Assembly: GCA_036768485.1 (NCBI GenBank)
Contig: JAVLUZ010000342.1
Coordinates: 1,420,249-1,484,248, forward strand
DNA: 64,000 nucleotides
Source of the DNA: Mermis nigrescens
Taxonomy: Eukaryota > Nematoda > Enoplea > Mermithida > Mermithidae
Reading direction: 5' to 3'
Each line of letters starts with the position of its first letter. The stretch's first letter is position 1. The notes below the pieces were generated by a model. That model was not told where the DNA came from, did not search any database, and was given only the letters and a program-made list of their open reading frames with translations. Position numbers and translations under genes: made by a program. Shown in pieces: positions 9,501 through 18,765 of this stretch.

Positions 9501-11984
9501 AAATAATCATATACAATATTATTCTATTTATTCAACTTATGGTCACGAAATAATAATGATTATATGCGCAGATAGAGTTTGTTTGACAGCAGGTTATACA
9601 TATTTTCGTTTATACGTATGTAGGCAGGTCCATAGTCAGGGTTTTATTCGTGGGCGAGTGGCAAAACCATGAAAAAATGCGAATCTGAAAAAGTCTTACT
9701 CCTTGAGATAGGTACACTTGCAGAAGATAAAAATAAAATTGCATTTCAAGGGGAAGCCCCCTGGCTACGGACGGGCTTTACATAGGTATGTAGGTAGGTT
9801 TTATAATTTTATTATTCATGGCTGTAGCTTTTGCTGATGTGGTAAAAAACTCTTTCTTGTACTGTATTACAGTGGTTTCATTACACTAAAATCATCTTCA
9901 TACATGGGCCTGCTCAGGTTTTTTAGGGTCAAGTGAGCGGGGTTGGTCACAGTGTTTTTTGTATTCGGCACAGATTTTTCCCGATGTACAGAGACTTTTG
10001 GGGACCGTCTTTGTACATGTACAAAGATTTTTGGGAAGACAAAAACTGCAAAAAAGGTTTGAAAATCGAAAAAATTTCGGCGCTTCGCGCCGAAATGAGT
10101 AATTGTGTGTTCTATATATTTTTATATTGTCAGAAATTGCATTTTGAAAGGAATAATGCCATATTTTTCGGCGCTTCGCGCCGTTTCGAGACGATTATGA
10201 ATAATTTTTTCCCTCAGAAACCCAAAAATCAGCTAAAATACACTGCCAAAGGTCGAACAACTCTGTTTTTGCCACACTAAAATCGCTACTGTACCATATC
10301 ATAGTACCCACAAATTTGTGTGTACGAAATGTACAAAGACTTTTAGGGGCCATCTTTCTACATGTACAAGCGGACCTTGTGCAAAACAAAACAAACACTG
10401 GTTGGTCATGACCAGATAAGCACAGGATGAGAATTATGGGGGTTAAAACCAAAATTTTTGTTCAAAAGTGCCCTTTTGGGCTCAAAAACGATGGATATGC
10501 GTCAAAAACGCATTTTTGCTACAAATTCGCCGTGTAGATGAGCGTTTTTTGGTGTCAGTCAACAAGCTTCATTTCAATTATTTACCAAACGTCTTGCGGG
10601 GCTGGTATGGTTTCCCTTGCGGGGTTGCTTAACCGCCAGGGTCAGGTCATTTCACCCTGAATTGACCCTAAGCCCTTGTATGATCATGTTCCATAGCGAA
10701 TTTACTTACACAGGTATGACCGGTCTTCGAATGAAAATTTGAAAAAGGTATCAAAGTTATGAAAAATTAGATTTACAGCCATTTTTAAAAACTTTACCTG
10801 TACTGTAGGGTGCAAAATTTATTGCACGCTTGAGAAACTTTATAGCGAGGAGGAATTGAAAACCTATATACAACTCCCCGAGATCATGCTTGTTCCTTAG
10901 CATTTTATATTTAATAGTACAGCTCAGAAATGCCCTAACTTTACAAAACGTTTACAAAACGTCAGTTACTGTGATTTATTACGCTTAACATGCTCATGGA
11001 ATCGTCATTACGCCGATAGTAACAAAATGCGTACTGCACATATGTTAAGGCTCGAAATTTAGGGTTTGGAATCTCCCGCTATTTTTTGGAGGGAGAGGAG
11101 ATGGTGGGGTTAGACGCATCTGATTTTTGGCCAAAAATGGCAAGAAAACATTTAAAATAGCCAAAGAATGCAAGTTTTCGCCAAAAATTAATGAGGTGTC
11201 AAAAATTTTCTGACTTTGGGTGAGAGGATCTCCCAAATTAACCTGTTTATATGTAGATATAGAGTATGGCGGGTCTGGGGGTCAGCCGGTCTGGGGCATT
11301 AGTTAGAATGTTTTGCCAAAACAGCCTCAAAAACAGGTATGATTGCTAGAGGGGCGTAAAACTACGTCAATACACAATTTTATGGTCAGCTTTAAGCATT
11401 TTTATTAAAATTTTTTAAATCTATCTTTCGGCCTTCATTTTGTCTTGTTTTAACCCAAAAATTTTGCATTTATAAAGGCTGGGATCTCTATAGACTCCCT
11501 AACCCTGGCGTGCATGTCTGGGAAGCATACATGTAACGGCTCGAAATTTGGGGCGTCCCGACCATTCTTAGGTGAGGGTAAATGCCCTCCAATTTTTTGC
11601 CAAAAACGGCTAAAAAACGCATAAAAACGGCCAAAAATTCTATTTTTCTTAAATCGGAGGGGTGTCAAAAATTTTCTGGCTTTGGATAGAATGGAAGGAT
11701 GTCCGACTTTGGGTTGGGGATCCCCTATTCCCCTGTTACATGTATGCTGGTAAGTATGTTTAGACATGTTGCTTATACTATGGACAATACATTCGCGTTT
11801 CACTTCTTAGAAATAATTTGAAAGCCTTTATTGGAGGAGATCTGTTTACTAAAATTCGTATTTAGGGGCAGGCACTTTTCATCAGGCCGAAGAACACCAG
11901 CAATATAGCGGACAGTCGCAGGGTTACGGTAGTTTTGCTTCGTTCGACTCAACTAAAGCAGTGAGCAGTTTTAATTCACGTTGA
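2805..11984 (+). CDS. PolyQ protein with N-terminal RSG-type zinc-binding domain (gene span, 5' partial)
   Basis: Four exons are visible: about 2805-3592, 5006-5260, 8980-9495 and 11866-11984. Phases fit at the last two junctions: exon 2 ends in G and exon 3 supplies AT (Asp); exon 3 ends in A and exon 4 supplies GG (Arg). The stop is TGA at 11982-11984. The protein starts within a domain matching the pattern of many invertebrate zinc-binding proteins (FLYWCH, SWIM or FAR1-associated): RSGCFESK, then YHC, then VEYCTFHYC, then GRLP. Next come a Ser/Thr/Ala-rich linker, a run of about 25 Gln, a Pro-rich segment, a second polyQ tract, an Asn-rich stretch and a conserved-looking helical region near LFNFTMWINEEER. 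The upstream exon with the start codon and the first zinc ligands is not seen. The family name rests on pattern memory, not a search. A nuclear DNA-binding regulator is an inference from composition. Confidence 0.68.
3593..5005 (+). other. Intron of the polyQ gene
   Basis: This holds a degenerate MITE-like repeat (about 3690-3985) related to sequences near 16664, 41500 and 7500, all carrying a 'GATCGGCCATGCTGTGCATC'-like end. A short TATG/TACA microsatellite lies at 4588-4630. No other coding signal was seen. Confidence 0.5.
3690..3990. repeat. Degenerate MITE-like repeat, 'GGCCATGCTGTGCATC' family
   Basis: A G-rich end (GGGGGGTTCGGAGGTCATGC), an AT-rich core and a C-rich end with GGCCATGCTGTGCATC recur, diverged, near 7490-8000, 16664-16890 and 41490-41780. 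I could not place its termini or a target duplication. Confidence 0.45.
5006..5260 (+). CDS. PolyQ gene, exon 2 (Pro-rich segment)
   Basis: The exon lies between a TTTCAG acceptor ending at 5005 and a GTGTGT donor at 5261. It encodes about 84 residues, Pro/Thr-rich in the first half (VPLPPPTLVPQPGR) and ending DMGPLYGYELVEQGKIICNA. Codon use is more GC-rich than the flanking intron, which supports coding. It ends with one base (G), matching exon 3. Confidence 0.72.
6036..6212. mobile_element. hAT-like MITE, CAGGCACGTA family
   Basis: The inverted ends are CAGGCACGTA and TACGTGCCTG. They are flanked by a perfect 8-bp duplication CGCATGGG at 6028-6035 and 6213-6220. The 177-bp interior has no coding capacity. 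An 8-bp duplication and CA...TG ends are hAT superfamily hallmarks. Confidence 0.85.
6473..6904 (-). mobile_element. hAT-like non-autonomous element, CAGTGTTTT family, copy A
   Basis: It is bounded by CAG...CTG ends with near-identical 8-bp duplications, CTTACTGA (6465-6472) and CTCACTGA (6905-6912). The interior has several 'GTACAAAGA' blocks. It is an inverted copy of 9950-10400, and the two lie on either side of the polyQ gene exon 8980-9495. Confidence 0.82.
7440..8010. repeat. Degenerate composite MITE-like repeats
   Basis: G-run and C-run bounded AT-rich segments resemble those at 3690, 11040, 11520 and 41500. A GATCGGCCATAGTTGTGCACC end lies near 7972-7992. Termini cannot be set and no gene is seen. 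Confidence 0.4.
8741..8940 (+). mobile_element. hAT-like MITE, CATACCTGGGCG family
   Basis: It starts CATACCTGGGCG, has the family core with a 'TTAATGGATAGTG' block, and ends GCCCACCTGATG. Part of the usual core is missing. The flanking duplication is weak, so the copy is probably old. Confidence 0.75.
8980..9495 (+). CDS. PolyQ gene, exon 3 (second polyQ, Asn-rich, helical region)
   Basis: The acceptor is AAGCAG ending at 8979, and the donor is GTAAAA at 9496. It begins DNVPANLSYTGNPNEPLSIF, then has a Gln tract (about 9107-9150), an Asn-rich stretch, and a region of alternating hydrophobic and charged residues ending FNFTMWINEEERSK. Without splicing the frame would run only four more codons to TAA at 9504-9506, so the donor matters for the C-terminus. 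Confidence 0.75.
9625..9777. repeat. Relic of a 'GGCGTAGCCAGG'-type hAT element
   Basis: The ends resemble CAGGTCCATAGTCAGG and CCTGGCTACGGACGGG, an eroded version of the inverted ends seen at 59264-60415 and 26259-26746. No target duplication was recognised. Confidence 0.45.
9950..10400 (+). mobile_element. hAT-like non-autonomous element, CAGTGTTTT family, copy B
   Basis: The ends are CAGTGTTTT and AACAAACACTG, with a perfect 8-bp duplication GTTGGTCA at 9942-9949 and 10401-10408. The 451-bp interior contains two copies of the palindrome CGGCGCTTCGCGCCG. It is in inverted orientation to the copy at 6473-6904. Confidence 0.87.
11040..11770. repeat. Two degenerate MITE-like repeats with TGTTACATGTAT ends
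   Basis: Segments near 11048-11260 and 11527-11757 share 'GGCTCGAAATTT', 'TTTTGCCAAAAA' and a pyrimidine-rich end reading CCCCTGTTACATG. Related copies occur near 31905-32275, 45490-45690 and 57480-57690. Boundaries are uncertain. Confidence 0.45.
11866..11984 (+). CDS. PolyQ gene, terminal exon
   Basis: The acceptor is TATTTAG ending at 11865. Joined to the A that ends exon 3, it reads RAGTFHQAEEHQQYSGQSQG, continues with a Ser/Phe/Gly-rich tail and ends NSR-stop. The exact phase fit and the low-complexity Gln/Ser style shared with the rest of the protein support it. Possible polyadenylation signals AATAAA follow at 12349-12354 and near 12608. Confidence 0.72.
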
Positions 11985-12972
11985 TTTCGTAATTTACTAA
12001 TTAATAATCAGCGAATTAATTTAGGAATGAATGAATAAACATTCAGCTGTAATTATTTTTGTCTTTGTTATGCTTATCGTCCTTTCATTATTAACTTTAT
12101 CACGTTTTAACGTCTTTAGATTCTGTGAGGTACATTTAAAACACGTGTTGAAAGCACCGAGACTTGACAAATCAGGTCTAAAAATTTTGAAAGATGGCGA
12201 ATTGACTAAAATCGATTACGTAAATTAAATAATAATGATAATCGAGTAAAGATATGTGTTGTATGCTCCTGATCGAGTCTTTTAATATCTTGTTTCATCA
12301 CTGATAAGTGAATTGTTTATTATTGATATCGACGATTATTAATAGGTGAATAAAATTGTTTAATTTTTAGACTCGGCACTTTTGATAATTAATTTCGGGA
12401 TCTCTGTAGTCTCTGAATTAGGAAAAAGCGAAACATTCTATTTTTGTGCACCAGTCGAAGTATGTAAGGCACAATTCTACTTGAAATAAGGACAAAAACG
12501 TGCGATATTCTACAAAAACACGAAACGCGCCTTGCCTAACCAAATTCTTGATGAAAATTAGCTGAAATGCGTGAGTTTATCACATTCATATCGTAAATTT
12601 TGTCACAAATAAAGAAGAATTTAAACACGAAGTGGACTTTTGAGTGAATAAATGGAAGATGGGTTTAATAATGATTCGGCAATCTCATATATGCGCACGG
12701 TCCTCCAATGTTCTGGGATGGGGGCAAACTGGGTTTTCTTGTGGAGGATATATACGAGTAATTAGTTAATTCGTTTTATTTCATTTTTCATGAATATTTA
12801 TGATTAAATTTGCATGAAAACGGTAACGATAAGGGCGACTAAATGACCTGCAACATCAAAAATCTACAAAATAATGGAAGAAAATTGTCTGGAAGAATTA
12901 ATTGGACAGGCTACTCCTCGGAAAATTATTATATATGTGTGCCTGAAACTGTACTGTTGGACGTAATTTAAT
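11985..12972. other. 3' flank of the polyQ gene and intergenic DNA
   Basis: This is probably the 3' UTR up to one of the AATAAA signals (12349-12354, about 12608). A 65-codon open frame at 12031-12228 with a hydrophobic start lies in the presumed UTR; I do not consider it a gene on this evidence. Confidence 0.4.
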
Positions 12973-13214
12973 CCTACCTGGGCGTGGGGAGGGTTTGGGG
13001 GGTACGCAACCCTTAGAAACCAAAATACTCCCCCAGAAATTTATTTTTTAAAATTTTTTTCGTTTTTTCGCAATTTTTTGATGCCAATGAATAGTGCTTT
13101 GTGAGAAACGTCGAAAATGGTGTTTTTTTCGGCATACATACCACCATTTTCAAGGCCATTTTTTGACCTTCAAAAAATCTTGCACCCCCAGAATTTTCTT
13201 TCTGCCCACGTATG
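12973..13214 (+). mobile_element. hAT-like MITE, CATACCTGGGCG family
   Basis: The left end is CCTACCTGGGCG and the right end is GCCCACGTATG. The flanks are AATTTAAT (12965-12972) and CATTTAAT (13215-13222), a 7/8 target duplication. The length is 242 bp, as expected for the family. Confidence 0.82.
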
Positions 13215-13731
13215 CATTTAATGCTTTTTCGTGGTTCGAGCAACATGCTTGGTCTCAAAACGGCCTGAGAGGGGGTGTGCCTTCCAAAAGTTGTGGCAAG
13301 GGGAATATCCCCAATAACTCCCAGTGTGCATGTGTGGGCAATCTAATTCATTAAACGTCTGTTGAATTTGAGTGCAGTATGTGCATGTTTATGCCCTTTT
13401 TTAAAAAAGTTATTCATTCAAAAAGAATGCGTTATATCGTTGTCACGCTTCAGTCTTAACTTGTGCAATACAGCCGAATTTTCTATGTCAGAATTCTGCC
13501 TTTATTAAGATTACGACAAAAATCGGTTTGTAGGGCATGAATTGACGTCCTTTGAATTAATTTAAATTATTGAAAGTTCAGTAAGCCTTACAAAACATGC
13601 AGTACCCTTTCGATTCTGTAACGATTCTTACCTCATCACATTTTATTGGAATTTTAGGCATCATTCATTTTACCGTTATTACCAAGTATCTTATATTAAG
13701 CTGTTCTAAATCAGCTTCGATATTGCACCAC

Positions 13732-14008
13732 CACACCTGGGCGTGCGGTGGGAGGGGTGGGGGTATGCACCCTCTCCCGAGAAACTAAAATACCCCCTAG
13801 CAACCAAAATACCCCCACCCCAGAATTCAATTTTTGAAAATTTTTTTCTCGTTTTTTTCGCAATTTTTTGATGCCAATCGATAGTGCTCGATGAGAAACG
13901 TTTAAAAATTGTTTTTTCGCCATACCACAATTTTTAAGGCCGTTTTTGATCTTTGAGAAATCTTGCGACCCCCCCCTCTATAATATTTGGTGCCACCCAT
14001 CTTGTATG
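13732..14008 (+). mobile_element. hAT-like MITE, CATACCTGGGCG family
   Basis: The left end is CACACCTGGGCG and the right end is eroded to CTTGTATG. A perfect 8-bp target duplication TGCACCAC lies at 13724-13731 and 14009-14016. The copy is 277 bp. Confidence 0.87.
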
Positions 14009-14496
14009 TGCACCACCTTTTTCTCAGAGTTTCGCTTAGGAGAAAATCCAACAGTGTTTTCAACATTTACCTCTCTTTTCTTTTAAATTTTTGTTCAATC
14101 ACCCATTTATTCATAGCGATGAGTGAGTTAGTGGCGTAACATACTCGTAAAACTCACTATGAACTATTGCGTATCTACCGAGCTGGTAACATTCTCCGAG
14201 TAACGCATTTTTTCTCAATAAAAACATGTACATAACATTAATTTTTTCGAGAGTTTTTGGTTCATAATTTAAAAATTCATAATCTCTAGATACGATAATT
14301 GTACAGGAATTTTAGGCGGCAGCGAAAACTAAATTTCAGGAAAATATATTACATATTCGTTCCAGTTATCGATATCTTCATCATTTATATGACATACTGT
14401 GATAAAACATTGAGAACACGAATTTTTCTAGTACCTGTTTAAGTTTTTTTAGGAAATAGATTGTACATAACTGTATTTTACGCTGGTAATTTTTAG

Positions 14497-14742
14497 GCTA
14501 TCGTGGCAAATCAACAACAACAGTCACAGCACGCTGAATCGGACGAAGAGAGATTTATAAAAATAACGGTCGTTTCGCCCCAAAATGCTGGCCAAGTGGA
14601 CGAAATTCGTTTCAGGATCAAGGCAACGACAGAATTAGGAAAATTAAAAAGGTCCTACGCCGAGAGAATTGGCGTTTTCGTGGCCAACCTGCGATTCCTT
14701 TACCGTAATCACGTGATTGGTGACGAAGAAACGCCTCAAATG
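14497..14742 (+). CDS. SUMO: SUMO-like gene, exon with most of the ubiquitin-like fold
   Basis: The acceptor TTTTTAG ends at 14496 and the donor is GTATGC at 14743. The frame opens AIVANQQQQSQ, has no ATG, and runs to TPQM. The frame is intact. Codons are more GC-rich than the flanks. Confidence 0.87.
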
Positions 14743-17047
14743 GTATGCATGCTGCCCTATTATTCAGAAATTTAGAAAAAAACAAAAATTTCTTTCAATT
14801 CCTGACAATTTTTGTAAAAATTTTCCACTGTGTAGCGAAAAGGTCGAATTTTTAAATAATTAGCATGAAAAACAATGATATCTATCCGTCAGTATCATAC
14901 ATGGGCGTGGGGCGGTTGGGGGGTATGCACCCCTAGAAGTTGGAATACCCCTCCCCCAGAAATCAAAATATCCCCCCAGAATTCAAATTTTAAATTTTTT
15001 TTGCTTTTTAGCGATTTTTTGATGTCATTGGATAGTGCTCGATGAGAAACGTCAAAAAATTGTGTTTTTTCCGCCATACGACCGCTTTTAAGACCATTTT
15101 TTACCTTTGAAAATTTTTCCACCCCCCCCAGAATTTTGGTGCTGCCCACCTATGGTCAGTACGCATAGCAGCTTGTCAATACGAGAAGTTGATCTTTAGA
15201 GCAGGGAATAGCCTAATTTTAGTATGAATAGCGAAAATTGAATCATCCTAACTTCCTGACTTTCGTGTCTGGATTTTGTAATAGTAATCCTGCTTTAGTG
15301 CTATCGATTTAATTAAAAGGATACGATATGCTGAGATAGATGCACAAGGTCAGGTTGACTAGGAAGGGGAGAAATACGGGATTTTCGCTACACAGCCAGG
15401 CACGTATCTCTGGGGGATGGGGGTGTCCGGACCCCCCAAAATTCAGGAAAATCGGAACGATAGGACTTTTTAACGTTATTGTGTGCTATTTTTGGCCTTT
15501 TTTGTTCTTAGTCCCCCAAAATTGATATTGGTCCCCCCAAAATAGGACGGCCAGCTACTGCCTGTACACAGCAAGTTGTGCTTATTCGGAAAATTCGGTC
15601 GAAATCACTTGGAAATGCACTATTTTGGACCGAAATCACCAAAAGGTACGAGAAGGGGTTTAGGACCTCCAGAATCCAACAAGCTTTCTGCGGATTCCTG
15701 TTATTGAATCTGAATTTTTTTCCGTTTTTCCTTGATTCTTTTATGTACAGGGATGGAATTTGATGAAAAATAGGTGTCTAAAAATGAAGTATTTTGGACT
15801 TTTTAAATTTTGGCCCTGCCTATGCATGAATAAGTACGATATCTTACGAGTATGTGAGATGCAGAGCATCTTCAGTGCACATCGAAGCTGATTTATGTGC
15901 TACATATATCTTTAGAGAAGCTGAAGCTTCTACTAACCATTTCTTTTCTCGATTAAATTCATTTTAATAAATTAATCGAATCTAACTTTAATTAAACGTT
16001 ATTCATCGATTTATCTATTTAGTGTAAGTGCATTTTCTCTTAAAAAATTCTCTTCTTTTGCTTTTTCACAAATTTCTATTCAATAATAAAATTATAATTT
16101 TCGTAGACATTAAGACACGATCTGTTGCTAGAAGTACTCGTACATTATCTATGTATGTACCTTATGCCCACACCTGGGCGTGGGGAAGGTGGGGTTTGGG
16201 GGTATGCACCCCCGAGATATCTAAAATACCCCCAGAAAGCAAAATACCCCCTCCCCAGAATCGAATTTCTGAATTTTTTTAAAAATTTTTTCGCAATTTT
16301 TTGATGCCAATGGATAGTGCTCGATGAGAAACGTTGAAAAATAGTGTTTTTTCGCCATACCACCATTTTTAAGGCCATTTGTTGACCTTTGAAAAATCTT
16401 GCACACTCCCCCAGAATATGTCTGCTTAAATAACCAACTTTACGCAATGCTGATCGAAAGTTTTCTCACTGAGAAACTTTCCGACTTCTCAGAGCAGTAT
16501 ATACATTTAATTTTTGATCAGTAGTTCAAAAGACTTCTAATTGCGATAAAATGCTTTAGGAAGGAACTCAATTTTTGATTACAAATTGAAAATGGAATGA
16601 ATTTGTAAGTGAAATTTGAGTATAGATAGGAATAATGATTGATTTTGTCAATCAGCTAAGAGATATGGTGGGTATGGGGGTCGGCTATTGATTTTTTTAT
16701 CCCAAATGGTCTTGAAAATCGGCATAAATATTTAAATAGTGTAAAAATTGTTTATATCTCGCTGTTTCTGGTCAATTTCAACTTTTTGGTGAGAAATTTG
16801 TGATTTTTATTCATTTTTGACCTTAATTTTGCCTGATTTTTGCCAAATTGTCCTGGGGGCTTAAACTCCTAAAACCCTTCCTTACATGCGCTATGTCTGC
16901 GCGGAATTGTTGGAGGAATAGGCTTTTTAAGTTGAAAATGACAGTTTTCTTGCTTTCTTGCATTTTCTCATTTTTTTAAAATTCTTTTTCTAGCTGAAAA
17001 TGGAGCCAGAAGACGTGGTGCAGGTTTATTCGGAACAAACAAATTAG
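14497..17047 (+). CDS. SUMO: SUMO-like protein lacking the C-terminal diglycine (gene span, 5' partial)
   Basis: Two exons, 14497-14742 and 16994-17047, join in phase 0 with GT-AG ends. The product reads like SUMO along its beta-grasp fold. A short Gln/Ser-rich flexible N-terminus leads into ERFIKITV. EIRFRIKATTELGKLKRSY matches the strand 2/helix 1 groove that binds SUMO-interacting motifs. NLRFLYRNHVIGDEETPQ follows, and then LKMEPEDVVQVYSEQT. SUMO is a nuclear and cytoplasmic modifier attached to lysines through its C-terminal Gly-Gly. Here TAG (17045-17047) follows EQTN directly, with no Gly-Gly, so the product as encoded could not be conjugated. The start codon must lie in an upstream exon that I could not identify. 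It may be a non-conjugating paralogue or a decaying copy. Confidence 0.85.
14896..15154 (+). mobile_element. hAT-like MITE, CATACCTGGGCG family, in the SUMO intron
   Basis: The ends are CATACATGGGCG and GCCCACCTATG. The target duplications are GTCAGTAT (14888-14895) and GTCAGTAC (15155-15162), 7/8 identical. Confidence 0.85.
15397..15564. mobile_element. hAT-like MITE, CAGGCACGTA family
   Basis: The left end is CAGGCACGTATC and the right end is CTACTGCCTG. A perfect 8-bp target duplication TACACAGC lies at 15389-15396 and 15565-15572. It is 168 bp and non-coding. Confidence 0.87.
16169..16424 (+). mobile_element. hAT-like MITE, CATACCTGGGCG family, 3' eroded
   Basis: The left end CACACCTGGGCG and the full core are present, but the right end fades after CCCCCAGAATATG. 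No target duplication was found. Confidence 0.7.
16660..16895. repeat. Degenerate MITE-like repeat (same family as 3690)
   Basis: GGGGGTCGGC at one end and a 'CTTAAACTCCTAAAACCC' end flank an AT-rich core resembling the reverse complement of 3690-3985 and 41490-41780. Confidence 0.4.
16994..17047 (+). CDS. SUMO: SUMO-like gene, terminal exon (no Gly-Gly)
   Basis: It follows a pyrimidine-rich TTTTTCTAG acceptor. It encodes LKMEPEDVVQVYSEQTN and a stop, in exact register with the SUMO C-terminal strand (LGMEEEDVIEVYQEQTGG-type in animals). The two glycines are replaced by a single Asn and TAG. Confidence 0.87.
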   Translation: MKMEPEDVVQVYSEQTN

Positions 17048-17324
17048 TCAAGTTATATTATTTGCACTTGTTGCCCTAAATTTGTTTGAATATTTACATA
17101 AATATTCCTAATACGTCGCGCATCTCTGGTCTTGTTTATACATGATTTTGTATTTATTTTATCGTTACTATATCATATTCAACTGAAACGCATTATATGT
17201 ACCTAATGTATTCGAAACGAATTCATAAACAAGCATTTACTTAACGGTTTGATCGAGTTTATGTCATCTATTTTGTACGTACTGTATAATATACAGTGTA
17301 ATTAGACACGTATCCACGATTGTA

Positions 17325-17665
17325 TACCGGGTGACCGACAATCCCGGATGACCAATAGTACCGGGTGACCGAACAGTCCCGGGTGGCCGGCAAATGGTTC
17401 TAAAAATAGATTTGTCAATCAAAAAATTCCCGGATGACCGACAGTCCCGACTGGCCGACTGTTCTGCGTGGCCGACAGTACCGGGTGGCTGACAGTCCCG
17501 GGTGGCCGACTGTCCCGGGTGGCCGACAGTACCGGATGGCCGACTGTACCGGGTGACCGACAGTCCCGAGTGACCGACAAATGGTGCTAAAAATAGATCT
17601 GTTAATCAAAATATTTCCAACTTACTGATTGTTCCGAAATGGCCAACAGCATCGAGTGGCCGACT
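17325..17665. repeat. Minisatellite, ~15-bp units with TGGCCGACAGTCCCGGG
   Basis: Units alternate 'GGTGACCGACAGT' and 'GGTGGCCGACTGT' and are separated by CCCGGG or ACCGGG. Two diverged AT-rich interruptions occur ('AAAAATAGATYTG' near 17401 and 17590). Confidence 0.8.
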
Positions 17666-17690
17666 AATTGAATGATAGAAAAGGTGAGCC

Positions 17691-17964
17691 CTATAGGTGG
17701 GTGGCACCAAAGCTCTGGGGGTGCAAGATTAATTCAAAGGTTAAATACATGGCCTTAAAAATGATGGTATGGCGAAAAAACACCATTGTTCAACGATTCT
17801 CATCGAGCACTATCCATTGGCATCAAAAATTGCGAAAAAACAACAGAAAAATTCAAAATTTGAATTCTGAGGGTATTATGGTTTCTGGGGGGTATTTTGG
17901 TTTCAGGGGGTATTTTGGTTTCAGGGGAGCGGTGCATACCCCAAACCCCCCACGCCCAGGTATG
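17691..17964 (-). mobile_element. hAT-like MITE, CATACCTGGGCG family
   Basis: This is an inverted copy starting CTATAGGTGGG and ending CGCCCAGGTATG. The core is complete, including the ACGATTCTCATCGAGCACTA block. The flanking octamers match only partly. Confidence 0.8.
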
Positions 17965-18765
17965 GTGGGTACTGTTAGTGGTTTTTTTCTACAAATGTTT
18001 TAGGTGTAGGTCATTGACAGCTATCACTGCACTGTTCTACTGAACAGCCTGTGTGTATGTGCGACCAATTAATCAATGTCAAAATCGCCTTCCATTTTTC
18101 TCGCGAATGAATGGAAAGCAGCGCAGAAATGCGCTTCACGTATCGCATGTATGTTTTCAGGAAAAAAGGGATCAGCTATCCGCCCATTCCTAAATGCAAG
18201 TGAGCTTTTATTTTTAGAATTTTTTAATTATCGAAGATGCCTAAACGCGATTCATTGCTTATGCATACCTTCGAGGCATTGCGCTTATATTGTGCAGTGG
18301 AACTACAATGCGAGTTGCATTCACAATTCAAAAACGCAGCGCGCATTGCACTCTAATAATTTTAACGTCTTAACGCTTAGTAGACTAAAATGAATCTCTG
18401 ATGCAAAATTTTTGGTCTTGCTGTTTCTTAAAGGTCGCATTATATAAAAACACCAGAAAATGTATCTTTCTGATCCCAATGACGCAAGCAAAGAGCCTAC
18501 ATATGTATATACGCAGTTAATAAGTTTCTAGTTTAGATTCACATTTATGTCAGAGAAAACTTACTTGTTGATCTAGGAGGAGAAAAATAACGTATTTGTA
18601 TTTGGAAAAAATGCATTCACTCAGTACAGTCGGCCACCCGGGACTGTCGGACACTTGGTGCAGTCGGCCATCCAGTACTGTTGGCCCCTCGGAACAGTCG
18701 GCCAGTCGTTACTGGTCGGTCAACCGGGATTGTCGCTCACCCGGGACAAAACCGTATCTACATAC

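Larger units (their letters stand above)
17320..18765. mobile_element. Foldback-like element bounded by inverted CCGGGTGACCGACAGT minisatellites
   Basis: The left array (17325-17665) has about 16 imperfect units of roughly 15 bp, of the form CCGGGTGGCCGACAGT. The right array (18622-18752) carries the complement (CGGCCACCCGGGACTG). Both outer edges share CCGGGTGA[CG]CGACAATCCCGG in inverted orientation. The interior has a nested MITE (17691-17964) and no convincing gene. Exact outer ends and target duplication were not resolved. Confidence 0.6.

Noticed and set aside
12031..12228. 65-codon frame with a hydrophobic N-terminus, possible small membrane protein
   Set aside because: It lies directly after the polyQ gene stop in the likely 3' UTR, with no other support.
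14119..14130. Possible first SUMO exon (ATG AGT GAG TTA) in phase with 14497
   Set aside because: The in-phase donor would be GTGGCG, which is poor, while the good GTGAGT donor at the same place is out of phase.
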